From Vibrio salilacus (GTDB lineage: Bacteria > Pseudomonadota > Gammaproteobacteria > Enterobacterales > Vibrionaceae), in assembly GCF_002811245.1 (NCBI RefSeq), contig NZ_NIVQ01000011.1, positions 1 to 64,000 of the forward strand: a stretch of DNA of 64,000 nucleotides, read 5' to 3'. Below are positions 19,287 to 28,955 of this stretch, one piece after another. A model generated the notes under the pieces. The model made no database searches. It was not told where the DNA came from and saw only the letters and a list, made by a program, of their open reading frames with translations. A program made the position numbers and the translations under genes. Numbering within the stretch: position 1 is the first letter of the stretch; the number at the start of each line of letters is the position of its first letter.

Positions 19287-22193
19287 CTAGTTATGAGAAA
19301 CGACAATCATACGCAGTGAGTCCAATTGATACTGAGCTTGGCTAATATAGCCAGTCAGCTCTTTGATCTGCTCATCAATCGCGACAATCTCTTCATCACG
19401 AATATTTGGATTGACGGCTTTAAGGGCTTGTAAGCGTTCTAGCTCAGCATTGAGGCTCGTTTGCATCTCTTGTTGTGCTTGGCTGCGGATCGCGGCCACT
19501 TTGTTAACAATCAGAAGCTCGCCAGCGGCAATCAATTGATGCACTTGCGATTGCACTGACGCCACCAGTTTTGTCGCAATATGACGACCGATTGGGCTTA
19601 ATTGACGGTTGAAGCTTTCAAACTCCACTTGTTCAGAAAGATCATTGCCTTTACCATCCAACATGATGCGAATCGGAGTCGGCGGTAAGAAGCGGCTGAT
19701 CCCACTGCGTTTCGGCGCTTGAGCATCTACTTTGTAAATCAGCTCTAACAACATAGTACCGACGGGTAGGGCTTTGTTTTTCAACAGTGACACCGCAGAG
19801 GTGCCCACGCCTTCACTCATCAGAAGATCAATACCACCTTGAATCATTGGGTGCTCCCAACTGATAAAGTTCATATCTTCGCGAGACAGCGCGGTTTCAC
19901 GATCAAAAGTAATCGTCGCCCCTTCATAAGGCAAGCCCGGATAACTTGGCACCAGCATATGTTCTGATGGCGTCACCACTAAGGCATTCTCGCCTTTATC
20001 GTCTTGATCAAGGCCGATAGTATCGAACAGGCTTAATGCAAATGTCACTAGGTTAGTATCGCCATCTGTCGCGGCAATTGTATCAACGATTGCTTGCGCT
20101 TTTTCGCCACCATTAGAATGCATCTCTAACAAGCGATCACGACCTTGTTCAAGCTGCGCCTTAAGCGCCTTATTCATCGCCGCCGACTCGGTAATCACCT
20201 CATCGAGATCAGAGGTATCGCCCGAGGCCAACATCTCAATTAAACGCTCAGCGAACTGGTCATACACATTACGACCAGTTGGACACGTCTCGGCAAACGC
20301 ATTGAGACCTTCATCAAACCAACGCGCCAAAATCGCTTGCGAGGTACCTTCAAGATAAGGCACATGGATATCGATATCTCGAGTCTGACCAATACGGTCC
20401 AAACGGCCGATGCGCTGTTCAAGCAAGTCAGGATTAAAGGGTAAATCAAACATCACCAGTTGATTAGCAAACTGGAAGTTGCGACCTTCAGAGCCAATTT
20501 CACTACAAATGAGCACTTGTGCTCCGCCCTCTTCCTGAGCAAAGTAGGCGGCTGCTTTATCACGCTCAATAATCGACATGCCTTCATGGAAGACCGTTGC
20601 ACGGATCCCTTCACGCTCGCGCAGCGCTTGCTCTAACTGCAGTGCGGTGCTAGAGCGTGATGCGATCACCAAAATCTTCTCACTGCGCTTCTCTTTGATC
20701 TTCTCCAGTAGCCAATTGACTCGGCTATCAAACTGCCACCAGCTCGACTCTTCGCCTTCAAATTCTTGGAAAATTTCTTCTGGATAGAGATTTTTCATCG
20801 CTCGCGCTTGAGAGCTCATCTTACCGCCGATCAGACCCGACACACGCATTGAGGTCGTGTATTGCGCAGGGATAGCCATCGGCATCAAATTGACATTACG
20901 CGTTGGGAAACCTTTAATCGCAGCACGGGTATTACGGAACAACACCCGGCCAGTACCGTGACGATCCATGAGATTATCAATCAGCTCTTGGCGCGCCGCC
21001 GCTTTGGCGTCTTCGTCACTGTCACTTTCAATAATGCGGAACAGCGGCTCGACATCTTGCTCACACAGCAATTCACTGATTTGATTTTTCGCGTCATCGG
21101 CGAGCATTTTTCCAGAGAAGAGCGCACTGACAGAGTCGGCAACTGGCGCATATTGCTCTTCTTCTTTCACAAAGGTTTCATAGTCGAAGAAACGGTCTGA
21201 ATCGAGCAGACGCAGACGGGCAAAATGGCTCTCACGTCCAAGCTGCTCAGGTGTCGCCGTCAATAGCAACACACCTGGAGTACGTTCCGCTAACCCTTCA
21301 ACTACTTGATACTCACGGCTTGGCGCATCGACGCTCCACTCTAGATGGTGCGCTTCATCGACCACCAACAAATCCCAGTCGCCTTCAAGCGCTTGTTCAA
21401 AACGCTGACGGCTCTTACGCAGAAAGTCGAGCGAACACAACACATATTGTTGAGTATCGAACGGATTATCAGCATCGGCGAACGCTTCAATACAGCGCTC
21501 TTCATCGAAAATAGAAAAGTGCAGGTTGAAGCGACGCATCATCTCAACCAACCATTGATGTTGCAGCGTTTCTGGCACCACAATCAAGATACGCTCAGCT
21601 CGGCCAGCCAATACTTGTTGGTGAATGATCATGCCCGCTTCAATGGTTTTGCCCAAACCAACCTCATCGGCCAGTAAAACACGAGGAGCATGACGACGCC
21701 CGACTTCATGAGCAATATAAAGCTGATGAGGGATCAAACCTGCACGCATGCCACATAGACCACGCATCGGGCTCTTGTGTTGCTGATATTGATTAATCAA
21801 TGCACGGTAACGAAGCACAAAGTTATCCATGCGATCAATTTGACCGGCATAAAGTTTGTCTTGAGGCTTATTAAAACGAATCTGGTTGCTAAGCATGATT
21901 TCACGCAGCACCACTTCCTCGCCATTGTCTTCACGCACACCAAGGTAGCTGTATAAGCCTTGATCTTCGACTACTTGCTCAACCTTGATTGACCAACCTT
22001 CTTGGCTATCAATCACATCGCCAACATTAAAAGTGACTCGCGTTACGGGCGCATCGTTTCGAGCGTAAACTCGGTTCTCTTCCGAAGCAGCAAACATTAA
22101 AGTCACAGTACGTGCATCTAATGCTACAACGGTTCCTAAACCTAGATCGCCCTCTGTATCGCTGATCCAGCGTTGGCCCAAAGCAAATGTCAT
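19287..22193 (-). CDS. rapA: RNA polymerase-associated ATPase RapA (HepA)
   Basis: Swi2/Snf2 ATPase that binds RNA polymerase and promotes its recycling and backward translocation. 968 residues, equal to E. coli. It has two N-terminal Tudor-like domains (about 1-110), Walker [17 protein letters not shown] (about 173-188), DEAH box [10 protein letters not shown] (about 277-286), helicase C-terminal motifs [15 protein letters not shown] and [12 protein letters not shown] (about 593-605), and a long C-terminal RapA-specific domain. First gene of rapA-rluA-dehydrogenase. Confidence 0.96.
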   Translation of the reverse strand: MTFALGQRWISDTEGDLGLGTVVALDARTVTLMFAASEENRVYARNDAPVTRVTFNVGDVIDSQEGWSIKVEQVVEDQGLYSYLGVREDNGEEVVLREIMLSNQIRFNKPQDKLYAGQIDRMDNFVLRYRALINQYQQHKSPMRGLCGMRAGLIPHQLYIAHEVGRRHAPRVLLADEVGLGKTIEAGMIIHQQVLAGRAERILIVVPETLQHQWLVEMMRRFNLHFSIFDEERCIEAFADADNPFDTQQYVLCSLDFLRKSRQRFEQALEGDWDLLVVDEAHHLEWSVDAPSREYQVVEGLAERTPGVLLLTATPEQLGRESHFARLRLLDSDRFFDYETFVKEEEQYAPVADSVSALFSGKMLADDAKNQISELLCEQDVEPLFRIIESDSDEDAKAAARQELIDNLMDRHGTGRVLFRNTRAAIKGFPTRNVNLMPMAIPAQYTTSMRVSGLIGGKMSSQARAMKNLYPEEIFQEFEGEESSWWQFDSRVNWLLEKIKEKRSEKILVIASRSSTALQLEQALREREGIRATVFHEGMSIIERDKAAAYFAQEEGGAQVLICSEIGSEGRNFQFANQLVMFDLPFNPDLLEQRIGRLDRIGQTRDIDIHVPYLEGTSQAILARWFDEGLNAFAETCPTGRNVYDQFAERLIEMLASGDTSDLDEVITESAAMNKALKAQLEQGRDRLLEMHSNGGEKAQAIVDTIAATDGDTNLVTFALSLFDTIGLDQDDKGENALVVTPSEHMLVPSYPGLPYEGATITFDRETALSREDMNFISWEHPMIQGGIDLLMSEGVGTSAVSLLKNKALPVGTMLLELIYKVDAQAPKRSGISRFLPPTPIRIMLDGKGNDLSEQVEFESFNRQLSPIGRHIATKLVASVQSQVHQLIAAGELLIVNKVAAIRSQAQQEMQTSLNAELERLQALKAVNPNIRDEEIVAIDEQIKELTGYISQAQYQLDSLRMIVVSHN

Positions 22194-22658
22194 GAATCGA
22201 CTACCTCATCTATTTTTTAATCAAAAACGGGTCTATAAATCTTAGCGGTTTTCACGCAACTTGAAAGGCTACTGACGGGGAAAGAAGATGTCAGCGGCTG
22301 CGTCAAAAAAGGTCGCTAATCTTACTTGAAGCTGTGATATTGGTCACGTACAAAGGCCTAAAATCGCAATATTTTTTTATCCGACTTGGAGATGACATCA
22401 AAGTGTAAGAAATCAATGGCACTTCTAGCTAAGAGTGTAGAAAAAGCACCGTATACTTATTAATGAGCCGCATCATCGCGCGTCAAGTTTATGACTGGCA
22501 CAAGTGATGCATTCATTAGAATGACGATCAACACGGGTTTGCATTTTTGTAGTCAAACCACCAGTGTTCTGGCTACAGCTGTGCAAGCAACCGCAAGTAA
22601 ACCACTTCATACGCAAGTATGAGGGGTAAGCAAGCCGCACCGCGGCAAGGAGACGCTT
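22194..22658. other. Intergenic region rapA / PIN-PhoH gene
   Basis: 465-bp divergent region without a convincing gene. It holds a CRP-like site (22333-22348), a TATACT that could be a -10 for the plus-strand gene near 22452, and a small hairpin CATAC-GCAA-GTATG just before the PhoH ribosome-binding site. No RNA gene was recognised. Confidence 0.5.
22333..22348. promoter_or_regulatory. CRP-like binding site
   Basis: TGTGATATTGGTCACG matches TGTGA-N6-TCACA at 9 of 10 conserved positions. It is 140 nt from the rapA start and 310 nt from the PIN-PhoH start; either could be the target. By-eye match only. Confidence 0.45.
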
Positions 22659-24035
22659 ATGGGTGATACAGACCGGAAGCTATTTGTCCTAGACACAAAC
22701 ATTCTTCTTCACGAACCGCTCGCCATTTACTCTTTTAAAGAACATGACGTCATTATTCCGATGACCGTACTTGAAGAACTTGATCGTATCAAAGACAGTA
22801 AACGCGATGTCGCGCGTGATGCACGTGTTGCGATTCGTGCCTTAGAAGCGATGTTTAAAGACGCAACGCCAGATGAAATATCCGACGGCATTCCGATCAA
22901 TAGAGATCATACCACCACAGGCCATGTCGCCATTTTGGCTGATTTTGAGCTGCACGAGACCATAAAAGCTTTTGCCGACAAAGCTGGCGACAATCGCATT
23001 TTGAATGGTGTGCTTTTCTTGCAAAACAAGCGTGCACCGCGCGAAGTCATCTTAGTGACTAAAGACATCAACATGCGTTTACGTGCCAAAGGGGCTGGCG
23101 TGCGTTTTGTTGAAGACTACCGTACTGATCAATTGATCGATGATGTTCAATACCTTACCAAAGGCTTTCAACAAATCGAAGGCGAATTCTGGAGTAACGT
23201 GCAAGATGTCGAAAGCCGTAACCTTGCTGGACGTACCTACCATACACTCGATAGACAGACGTTTGAGCCTACCTATATTAATCAATATGTGATTGATGAA
23301 GAGAGTGACTTCGCTGGCCGCATCGAAGAGATTGAACAAGACAAAGTGACCATCAAAGACCTGAGTCGCGAAAGATTGATGCACCGCCGCGCATGGGATA
23401 TTACACCGAAGAATATCTACCAAGGCATGGCACTTGATGCGTTACTCGATCCGGATATTGATCTCGTGATCCTAACCGGCGCTGCTGGTAGTGGTAAAAC
23501 CTTACTTGCGCTCGCTTCCGCACTCGAACAGACCATAGAGAAAGGCATGTTTGATAAGATCATTGTCACTCGAAACACGCCAGATATTGGCGAGTCGATT
23601 GGCTTCTTGCCCGGCAGCGAAGAAGAGAAGATGCTGCCGTGGCTCGCCGCCGTGACCGACACGCTAGAGGCATTACATAAACACGATCACTGCACTGAAG
23701 GCTCGCTCAAATACATTTGTGATAAAGCTAACATTCAGTTTAAGTCGATCAACTTTATGCGTGGTCGCTCGATCCAAAACGCTTTTGTTTTGCTTGATGA
23801 ATGTCAAAACCTCACTGCGTCGCAGATCAAAACCATCATTACTCGCTGTGGTGAAGGAACCAAGATCGTCTGTTCAGGTAACCTAGCACAAATTGATTCT
23901 CACTACTTAACCCCGGTGACCTCTGGATTAACTTATATGGTTGAGCGCTTCAAAAGCTTTGAAGGCAGTGCCAATATCCACCTTAATGGCGTGGTACGCA
24001 GCCGCTTAGCTGAATTTGCTGAAGAGAATTTATAA
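22659..24035 (+). CDS. PIN domain-PhoH ATPase (PhoH2/YlaK-like)
   Basis: 458-residue fusion of an N-terminal PIN ribonuclease domain (FVLDTNILLHEP near 9-20; acidic residues ELDRIKDSKRDVARDAR and DINMRLRAKG) to a C-terminal PhoH-family P-loop ATPase (Walker A GAAGSGKTLLALA near 272-284, Walker B FVLLDECQNLT near 372-382). PhoH2 proteins are described as RNA helicase/nucleases; their role in Vibrio is not established. The Shine-Dalgarno AGGAG is 7 nt upstream of the ATG. No obvious upstream antitoxin-like small gene is present. It is monocistronic, with a strong hairpin downstream. Confidence 0.88.
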   Translation: MGDTDRKLFVLDTNILLHEPLAIYSFKEHDVIIPMTVLEELDRIKDSKRDVARDARVAIRALEAMFKDATPDEISDGIPINRDHTTTGHVAILADFELHETIKAFADKAGDNRILNGVLFLQNKRAPREVILVTKDINMRLRAKGAGVRFVEDYRTDQLIDDVQYLTKGFQQIEGEFWSNVQDVESRNLAGRTYHTLDRQTFEPTYINQYVIDEESDFAGRIEEIEQDKVTIKDLSRERLMHRRAWDITPKNIYQGMALDALLDPDIDLVILTGAAGSGKTLLALASALEQTIEKGMFDKIIVTRNTPDIGESIGFLPGSEEEKMLPWLAAVTDTLEALHKHDHCTEGSLKYICDKANIQFKSINFMRGRSIQNAFVLLDECQNLTASQIKTIITRCGEGTKIVCSGNLAQIDSHYLTPVTSGLTYMVERFKSFEGSANIHLNGVVRSRLAEFAEENL

Positions 24036-24041
24036 TCACTC

Positions 24042-24070
24042 ATGGTGAGATATAATTCATATCTCACCAT
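24042..24070 (+). terminator. Perfect hairpin downstream of the PIN-PhoH gene
   Basis: 12-bp perfect inverted repeat ATGGTGAGATAT / ATATCTCACCAT with an AATTC loop, 6 nt after the stop. It is followed by TAATTTAAAA rather than a T-tract, so it is terminator-like or an mRNA-end stabiliser. Confidence 0.5.
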
Positions 24071-24100
24071 TAATTTAAAATAAGTATTCACAAATGGCGT

Positions 24101-24142
24101 TTGAATATGTTTAACTATCTCCATTAAATGAATTAGCATTCA
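24101..24142 (+). promoter_or_regulatory. argF promoter with ArgR operator (ARG box)
   Basis: A perfect ARG-box core TGAATTAGCATTCA (TGAAT-N4-ATTCA) lies at 24129-24142. It overlaps the probable start point of a promoter TTGAAT (24101-24106), 17-nt spacer, TTAAAT (24124-24129). Arginine-loaded ArgR, encoded at 28956 in this window, would block initiation. Confidence 0.75.
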
Positions 24143-24153
24143 AGGACTGGAGT

Positions 24154-25158
24154 ATGGCCTTTAACCTACGTAACAGAAACTTCCTCAAATTGTTGGATTT
24201 CAGCCCTAAAGAGATCCAGTTTCTGCTCGATCTTTCTGCCGACCTGAAGAAAGCGAAATATGCCGGCACTGAGCAGAAGAAACTGGTTGGTAAAAATATC
24301 GCATTGATCTTTGAAAAGGCCTCAACTCGCACTCGCTGCGCGTTTGAAGTGGCGGCCTTTGATCAAGGCGCGCAAGTCTCTTACATCGGCCCATCGGGAT
24401 CACAAATTGGTCAAAAAGAGTCAATGAAAGATACCGCTCGCGTATTGGGTCGCATGTACGACGGCATTGAATATCGTGGTTTTGGTCAAGAGATTGTCGA
24501 AGATCTCGGTCACTACGCCGGGGTTCCCGTTTGGAATGGTTTGACTAACGAGTTTCACCCAACGCAAATTCTGGCCGACTTCCTAACCATGCTTGAGCAT
24601 GGACGCGGTAAACAGCTGCATCAGATTAAGTTCGCCTACCTTGGCGATGCACGCAACAACATGGGTAATTCTCTGTTAGTTGGCGCAGCCAAAATGGGCA
24701 TGGATATTCGCCTTGTCGCCCCAAAATCTTTTTGGCCAGAACACGAATTAGTCACTACCTGCCAAGCCATCGCCAAACAAACTGGCGCGAAAATCACCTT
24801 AACGGAAAACGTAGAGGAAGGAGTGCAAGAGTGTGATTATCTCTACACGGATGTTTGGGTTTCTATGGGCGAAGCCCCTGAAGCTTGGGATGAACGTGTC
24901 GCCATGATGACGCCTTATCAAGTCAATATGAAGGTTATTGAGCAAACCGGTAACCCACAAGTGAAGTTTATGCACTGCTTACCGGCGTTCCATGATGATC
25001 AAACGGCGATTGGTAAACAAGTGGCACAAAAATATGGCATGAAAGGCCTCGAAGTGACTGATGAAGTCTTTGAGTCTGAGCATTCGATTGTCTTCGATCA
25101 AGCGGAGAACCGTATGCATACAATTAAAGCAGTGATGGTCGCTACACTCGGTGCGTAA
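24154..25158 (+). CDS. argF: Ornithine carbamoyltransferase
   Basis: Makes citrulline from ornithine and carbamoyl phosphate in arginine biosynthesis; trimeric cytosolic enzyme. 334 residues. Carbamoyl-phosphate motif [13 protein letters not shown] (about 54-66), HPTQILADF (about 133-141), ornithine loop DVWVSMGE (about 231-238) and the catalytic HCLPAFHD (about 272-279) are intact. The Shine-Dalgarno GGAG is 5 nt upstream. Its neighbour pyrB competes for the same carbamoyl phosphate. Regulated by ArgR through the overlapping ARG box. Confidence 0.97.
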   Translation: MAFNLRNRNFLKLLDFSPKEIQFLLDLSADLKKAKYAGTEQKKLVGKNIALIFEKASTRTRCAFEVAAFDQGAQVSYIGPSGSQIGQKESMKDTARVLGRMYDGIEYRGFGQEIVEDLGHYAGVPVWNGLTNEFHPTQILADFLTMLEHGRGKQLHQIKFAYLGDARNNMGNSLLVGAAKMGMDIRLVAPKSFWPEHELVTTCQAIAKQTGAKITLTENVEEGVQECDYLYTDVWVSMGEAPEAWDERVAMMTPYQVNMKVIEQTGNPQVKFMHCLPAFHDDQTAIGKQVAQKYGMKGLEVTDEVFESEHSIVFDQAENRMHTIKAVMVATLGA

Positions 25159-25197
25159 GCAAGCAATAACTGCACAACAAAGCCACAATGTAATCGC

Positions 25198-25225
25198 TTG
25201 CATTGGAAAAAGTTAGGCGTATAAT
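25198..25225 (+). promoter_or_regulatory. pyrBI operon promoter
   Basis: TTGCAT (25198-25203), 16-nt spacer, perfect TATAAT (25220-25225). Start point expected near 25232, about 26 nt before the leader peptide. Confidence 0.75.
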
Positions 25226-25257
25226 GCTGCGCAATTTGTCTGGATATAGAGAAAATA

Positions 25258-25350
25258 ATGCCACGTAATTCGTGTTCTACACAACGTATTACACTGGGTA
25301 AGCGGAAATGCTTACCGTCGTTGGTTTTTTCTATTTCTAACGATTTTTAA
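25258..25350 (+). CDS. pyrL: pyrBI operon leader peptide (PyrL)
   Basis: A 30-codon frame beginning MPRNSCSTQRITLGKRK and ending SLVFSISNDF. Its last third is coded by a T-rich stretch (TTGGTTTTTT...CGATTTTT), and its stop codon abuts the attenuator stem. This is the UTP-sensing layout known from E. coli pyrBI: low UTP makes polymerase pause in the U-run, the ribosome catches up and the terminator cannot form. The peptide sequence itself is not conserved with E. coli, so the call rests on position and architecture. Confidence 0.8.
   Translation: MPRNSCSTQRITLGKRKCLPSLVFSISNDF
25297..25316 (+). promoter_or_regulatory. Transcriptional pause hairpin in the pyrBI leader
   Basis: Perfect 7-bp hairpin GGTAAGC-GGAAAT-GCTTACC followed 8 nt later by TTTTTT. 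It sits where the E. coli pyrBI leader has its UTP-sensitive pause hairpin. Confidence 0.7.
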
Positions 25351-25376
25351 AGCCTCCCGTAATGGGGGGCTTTTTT
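25350..25376 (+). terminator. pyrBI attenuator
   Basis: Stem AAGCCTCCC / GGGGGGCTT (one G-T pair) with GTAAT loop and six T residues, starting at the last base of the leader-peptide stop codon. Confidence 0.88.
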
Positions 25377-25406
25377 ATTGCCTAAAATTCGTACTCAGAT
25401 GGGAAG

Positions 25407-26342
25407 ATGACTATGACAAACTCGCTTTACAACAAGCACATTATCTCAATTCCTGAGCTGTCGCGCGACGAGCTGGAATTAATTGTCAACACAGCAGGTG
25501 AACTGAAAGCCGAGCAAAAACCAGAGCTGATTAAGAACAAAGTGATTGCGAGCTGTTTCTTTGAGCCATCAACCCGCACCCGTCTTTCATTTGAAACCGC
25601 CATCCAGCGTATCGGTGGCGATGTGATTGGTTTTGATAATGGTGGTAATACTTCACTAGCCAAAAAAGGCGAAACCTTAGCGGACTCGGTGCAGGTTATT
25701 TCTTCTTACGTTGACGCTTTTGTTATGCGCCACCCACAAGAAGGAGCCGCGCGCCTTGCCTCTGAATTCTCTAACGGCGTACCAGTCATTAACGCCGGTG
25801 ATGGTGCAAACCAACATCCAACCCAAACGCTGCTGGATCTGTTCTCAATTGCCGAGACTCAAGGTCGTCTAGATAACCTTAACGTTGCTTTCGTCGGTGA
25901 TCTTAAATACGGGCGAACGGTTCATTCGCTAACTCAAGCTCTGGCGAAGTTCAACAATATCCGCTTCTTCTTTGTTGCACCAGACGCATTAGCGATGCCA
26001 GATTACCTGTGTGAAGAGTTGGATGACGTCGGTATCGCTTACAGTTTGCATACCGATATGGAAACCGTGATTCCACAGCTGGATGTCCTGTATATGACAC
26101 GCGTACAGAAAGAGCGTTTTGATGAGTCAGAGTACGCTCATATAAAGTCAGCCTACATTCTTACTGCGGCGATGCTCGAAGGCGCACGTGACAATCTCAA
26201 AGTACTTCACCCGCTGCCACGCGTAGACGAAATTACCGTCGACGTCGATAAAACGCCACACGCGTACTACTTCCAGCAAGCGGAAAATGGCGTTTACGCT
26301 CGTGAAGCCCTACTGGCTTTAGTACTGAATCAAACACTGTAA
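25407..26342 (+). CDS. pyrB: Aspartate carbamoyltransferase catalytic subunit
   Basis: Condenses aspartate with carbamoyl phosphate, the committed step of pyrimidine synthesis. 311 residues, as in E. coli (about 310). Carbamoyl-phosphate motif [14 protein letters not shown] (about 52-65), [13 protein letters not shown] (about 131-143) and HPLPRVDEI (about 268-276) are present. A second ATG two codons in (MTNSLYNKH) is an alternative start. It lies directly upstream of the regulatory subunit pyrI; transcription is controlled by the pyrL attenuator. Confidence 0.97.
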   Translation: MTMTNSLYNKHIISIPELSRDELELIVNTAGELKAEQKPELIKNKVIASCFFEPSTRTRLSFETAIQRIGGDVIGFDNGGNTSLAKKGETLADSVQVISSYVDAFVMRHPQEGAARLASEFSNGVPVINAGDGANQHPTQTLLDLFSIAETQGRLDNLNVAFVGDLKYGRTVHSLTQALAKFNNIRFFFVAPDALAMPDYLCEELDDVGIAYSLHTDMETVIPQLDVLYMTRVQKERFDESEYAHIKSAYILTAAMLEGARDNLKVLHPLPRVDEITVDVDKTPHAYYFQQAENGVYAREALLALVLNQTL

Positions 26343-26359
26343 TCGGGGGAGAAACATCA

Positions 26360-26821
26360 ATGGCTAAACAGACTCAATTGCAGGTTGAAGCAATTAAAAA
26401 TGGTACCGTAATCGACCATATCCCGGCCCAAATTGGTATTAAAGTGCTCAAACTGTTCTCAATGGATAAATCACAGCAACGTGTTACGGTCGGCTTAAAC
26501 CTTCCCTCTTCTGAGCTGGGACACAAAGATCTACTTAAAATTGAGAATGTGTTTATTAGTGAAGAACAAGCCAGTAAATTGGCCCTTTACGCACCACATG
26601 CAACCGTCAATCAGATTGAAGATTATAAAGTCGTCAAGAAGCTAGCGCTGGAGCTTCCTGAGCAAGTAAATAATGTGTTTGAGTGTCCAAACACTAACTG
26701 CATCAGCCACGACGAGCCGGTAGAAAGCAGCTTTAAAGTGGTCGAAAAGAAACAAGATATTCGCCTCAAGTGTAAATACTGCGAAAAAGTATTCTCGCGC
26801 GACATCGTGACTGAGCGTTAA
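26360..26821 (+). CDS. pyrI: Aspartate carbamoyltransferase regulatory subunit
   Basis: Zinc-containing subunit that binds ATP/CTP/UTP and confers allostery on the PyrB trimers. 153 residues. Nucleotide-binding N-terminus [25 protein letters not shown]; zinc cysteines as CPNTNC (about 109-114) and CKYC (about 138-141). It starts 17 nt after the pyrB stop with GGGGGAG as ribosome-binding site. Confidence 0.97.
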   Translation: MAKQTQLQVEAIKNGTVIDHIPAQIGIKVLKLFSMDKSQQRVTVGLNLPSSELGHKDLLKIENVFISEEQASKLALYAPHATVNQIEDYKVVKKLALELPEQVNNVFECPNTNCISHDEPVESSFKVVEKKQDIRLKCKYCEKVFSRDIVTER

Positions 26822-26855
26822 GCAACCCCGGCTCAATATACCAACCCAAATGTCG

Positions 26856-26886
26856 ATCCTTACTCGTGATGAGTGAGGATTTTTTC
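26856..26886 (+). terminator. Terminator of pyrBI
   Basis: 10-bp stem ATCCTTACTC / GAGTGAGGAT (one G-T pair) with GTGAT loop and TTTTTTC. Confidence 0.88.
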
Positions 26887-26954
26887 TTTACCCCGACTGG
26901 GTTTCGCGGCACACTAAATGCCTGAATTTCGACCCTAACCGATGGAATATAATA

Positions 26955-27344
26955 ATGACTAAAGTGCTTCACACAGAATCTGCCCCAGCAGCAATCGGCC
27001 CATATGTACAAGGTGTTGACCTAGGCAATATGGTCCTGACTTCAGGCCAAATCCCGGTAAATCCTGCCACGGGTGAAGTGTCTGCCGATATCGCAGAACA
27101 AGCTCGTCAATCACTTGAGAATGTAAAAGCGGTTGTGGAAGCATCTGGTCTTGCAGTGACTGATATCGTAAAAATGACAGTCTTCGTTAAAGATCTAAAC
27201 GACTTCGGTACCGTCAATGAGGTGTACGGCAAGTTCTTTGATGAGCACAACGTTGCCAACTACCCAGCACGTTCATGTGTTGAAGTAGCACGCCTGCCAA
27301 AAGATGTCGGTATCGAAATTGAAGCGATCGCAGTGCGCAAGTAA
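26955..27344 (+). CDS. ridA: 2-iminobutanoate/2-iminopropanoate deaminase RidA (YjgF)
   Basis: Hydrolyses reactive enamine/imine intermediates released by PLP enzymes such as IlvA. 129 residues; YjgF/YER057c/UK114 fold with SAPAAIGPYVQGV, TSGQIPVNPATGE and the signature PARSCVEVARLPKDVGIEIEAIA carrying the catalytic Arg (about 105) and Glu (about 120). It follows pyrBI as in E. coli, but a terminator lies between, so it likely has its own promoter in the 69-nt gap. Confidence 0.95.
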   Translation: MTKVLHTESAPAAIGPYVQGVDLGNMVLTSGQIPVNPATGEVSADIAEQARQSLENVKAVVEASGLAVTDIVKMTVFVKDLNDFGTVNEVYGKFFDEHNVANYPARSCVEVARLPKDVGIEIEAIAVRK

Positions 27345-27363
27345 ACGGCACACAAAAACCAGA

Positions 27364-27388
27364 AAAGCGAGCCATATGCTCGCTTTTA
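27364..27388. terminator. Terminator of ridA (probably bidirectional)
   Basis: Perfect 10-bp stem AAAAGCGAGC / GCTCGCTTTT with a CATAT loop, between convergent ridA and a small minus-strand gene. Confidence 0.85.
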
Positions 27389-27409
27389 AACCACTACGAT
27401 TTATTAATG

Positions 27410-27592
27410 CTAATTTTTAGCTGGGTTGACAGCGAAACTTTCAATCAGTTGACTAACCTCAACGGCCAGTTGTCTTTGAGAAGACTGCTCTTCAATCAAT
27501 ACCGAATTGGTTGCTCTATCAACCACTAATACCTTGCCAATTCCCTGCGCACACTCAACCAACATGCCTTGTTTTATCTGACAGATTTCCAT
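27410..27592 (-). CDS. Small conserved-looking protein of unknown function
   Basis: 60-residue protein MEICQIKQGMLVECAQGIGKVL..., mixed alpha/beta with a KOW/SH3-like feel in its first 35 residues (QGMLVECAQGIGKVLVVDRATNSVLIEE) but no motif I can name. The start was chosen because AGGAGAG lies 5 nt upstream; an open frame continues 13 codons further. It sits between ridA (convergent) and mdh (same strand, but a terminator intervenes), so it is likely monocistronic. Single Cys residues at 4 and 13 do not suggest a metal site. Confidence 0.6.
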   Translation of the reverse strand: MEICQIKQGMLVECAQGIGKVLVVDRATNSVLIEEQSSQRQLAVEVSQLIESFAVNPAKN

Positions 27593-27643
27593 CTTGACTC
27601 TCCTCTTGCCTACACTCTTTACGTGCGACAAAAGGAAAAGATC

Positions 27644-27668
27644 AAAAAGCCGACGCGAACGTCGGCTT
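27644..27668 (-). terminator. Terminator of mdh
   Basis: Minus-strand stem AAGCCGACG / CGTCGGCTT with a TTCG loop followed by TTTG, 20 nt after the mdh stop. Confidence 0.88.
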
Positions 27669-27688
27669 CTGATTGAAATCGATGTGGC

Positions 27689-28621
27689 TTACTTAACGAA
27701 ATCAACACCTATTTGAATGTCGCCATTTAGCGTTTCAAGCATACCATCCAGTGCAGATTTTTCGAAATCACTCAGCTTACCGTAGCTTAGTATCTCTTCA
27801 ACACCTTCTTTGCCCAGTTTAACCGGTTGCGCGAAGAACGGAGCGTGCTCACCATTGCCTTCAATGTAGGCGTACTCTATCACTTCTTTACCTTGCAATG
27901 CGTTGACTAAAGCAAGACCAAAACGACATGCCGCTTGACCCATAGAAAGGGTTGCACTGCCGCCGCCCGCTTTCGCTTCAACCACTTCCGTGCCGGCATT
28001 TTGAATACGTTTTGTTAGCGCTTCAATTTCTTCAGCGGTAAATTCAACACCTTCGACTTGAGAAAGCAGTGGCAGAATCGTCACGCCAGAGTGGCCACCG
28101 ATAACAGGAACACGAACCTCGCTTGGATCTTTGTCTTTTAAAGCAGCAACAAAGGTTTCAGAACGGATCACATCAAGAGTAGTAATGCCGAAAAGACGAC
28201 GCTTGTCATACACACCCGCTTGTTTGAGCACTTCAGCCGCAATCGGCACAGTCGTATTAACAGGGTTGGTAATAATACCGACGAGTGCTTTTGGGCAAAC
28301 ATCAGCAATGCGTTGAGCAAGCGATTTAACGATACCCGCGTTAACGTTAAATAGATCTGCACGGTCCATACCTGGCTTACGCGCCACACCTGCAGAAATC
28401 AGTACCACGTCTGCACCTTCCAGTGCTGGCGTTGGATCTTCACCCGCATAGCCTTTGATAGATACAGGGGTCGGGATGTGGCTAAGATCAGCCGCGACAC
28501 CAGGAGTTACTGGTGCGATATCGTAAAGGGCTAAATCTGAACCCGCTGGAAGACGGTTTTTAAGTAGAAGGGCGAGGGCTTGACCGATGCCACCAGCGGC
28601 ACCAATAACAGCTACTTTCAT
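27689..28621 (-). CDS. mdh: Malate dehydrogenase
   Basis: NAD-dependent TCA-cycle enzyme converting malate to oxaloacetate. 310 residues, enterobacterial type. [17 protein letters not shown] motif at 8-21, [30 protein letters not shown], and the catalytic GGHSG His near 177. The Shine-Dalgarno AAGGAG precedes the ATG. It is divergent from argR, the order found in E. coli and other gammaproteobacteria. Confidence 0.97.
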   Translation of the reverse strand: MKVAVIGAAGGIGQALALLLKNRLPAGSDLALYDIAPVTPGVAADLSHIPTPVSIKGYAGEDPTPALEGADVVLISAGVARKPGMDRADLFNVNAGIVKSLAQRIADVCPKALVGIITNPVNTTVPIAAEVLKQAGVYDKRRLFGITTLDVIRSETFVAALKDKDPSEVRVPVIGGHSGVTILPLLSQVEGVEFTAEEIEALTKRIQNAGTEVVEAKAGGGSATLSMGQAACRFGLALVNALQGKEVIEYAYIEGNGEHAPFFAQPVKLGKEGVEEILSYGKLSDFEKSALDGMLETLNGDIQIGVDFVK

Positions 28622-28955
28622 CGTAGTTCTCCTTGAGAAGATTCTCTTATATATGTTTTGTAGGGCAATTTTTAATCGGGCACGCTCAAGCTAAACCAAT
28701 CACATCCTGATTACAATCAATTAACGTCAGCTTTGCGACCTTGCGCAACCAGACAAAAACGTGCTACACAATAGGTGGCTATTATGTACTTCTTCACCTT
28801 GAATGACAAAGAGTTAGGTCGTATTTCTTAGCGTGATATTGTGTCAATTTACAGTGATACGTTAGACAGATTTGACTGTTATCATTGGCACTAACTGCAT
28901 AGCTATGCGAGAATATTCACTTGCTTTTTATACCCACAAACATAGAAAGAACATC
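28622..28955. other. mdh / argR divergent control region
   Basis: 334 bp without a gene. It includes the argR promoter/operator described separately, and a long segment toward mdh with no clear promoter. TGTGTCAATTTACAG near 28839-28853 resembles a CRP site only in its left half and is not called. Confidence 0.5.
28872..28919 (+). promoter_or_regulatory. argR promoter with ArgR autoregulatory boxes
   Basis: A -35 TTGACT (28872-28877) is followed 18 nt later by the palindrome TGCATAGCTATGC (28896-28908), which overlaps the -10 zone and resembles an ARG box (TGMAT-N4-ATKCA). A second, overlapping half-match TGCGAGAATATTCA spans 28906-28919. The 14-mer CTGCATAGCTATGC recurs upstream of arcA (46444-46457). 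ArgR autorepression is well known; the site assignment is by consensus. Confidence 0.65.

Noticed and set aside
28839..28853. CRP site in the mdh-argR region
   Set aside because: Only the left half matches (TGTGT); the right half ACAGT is poor.
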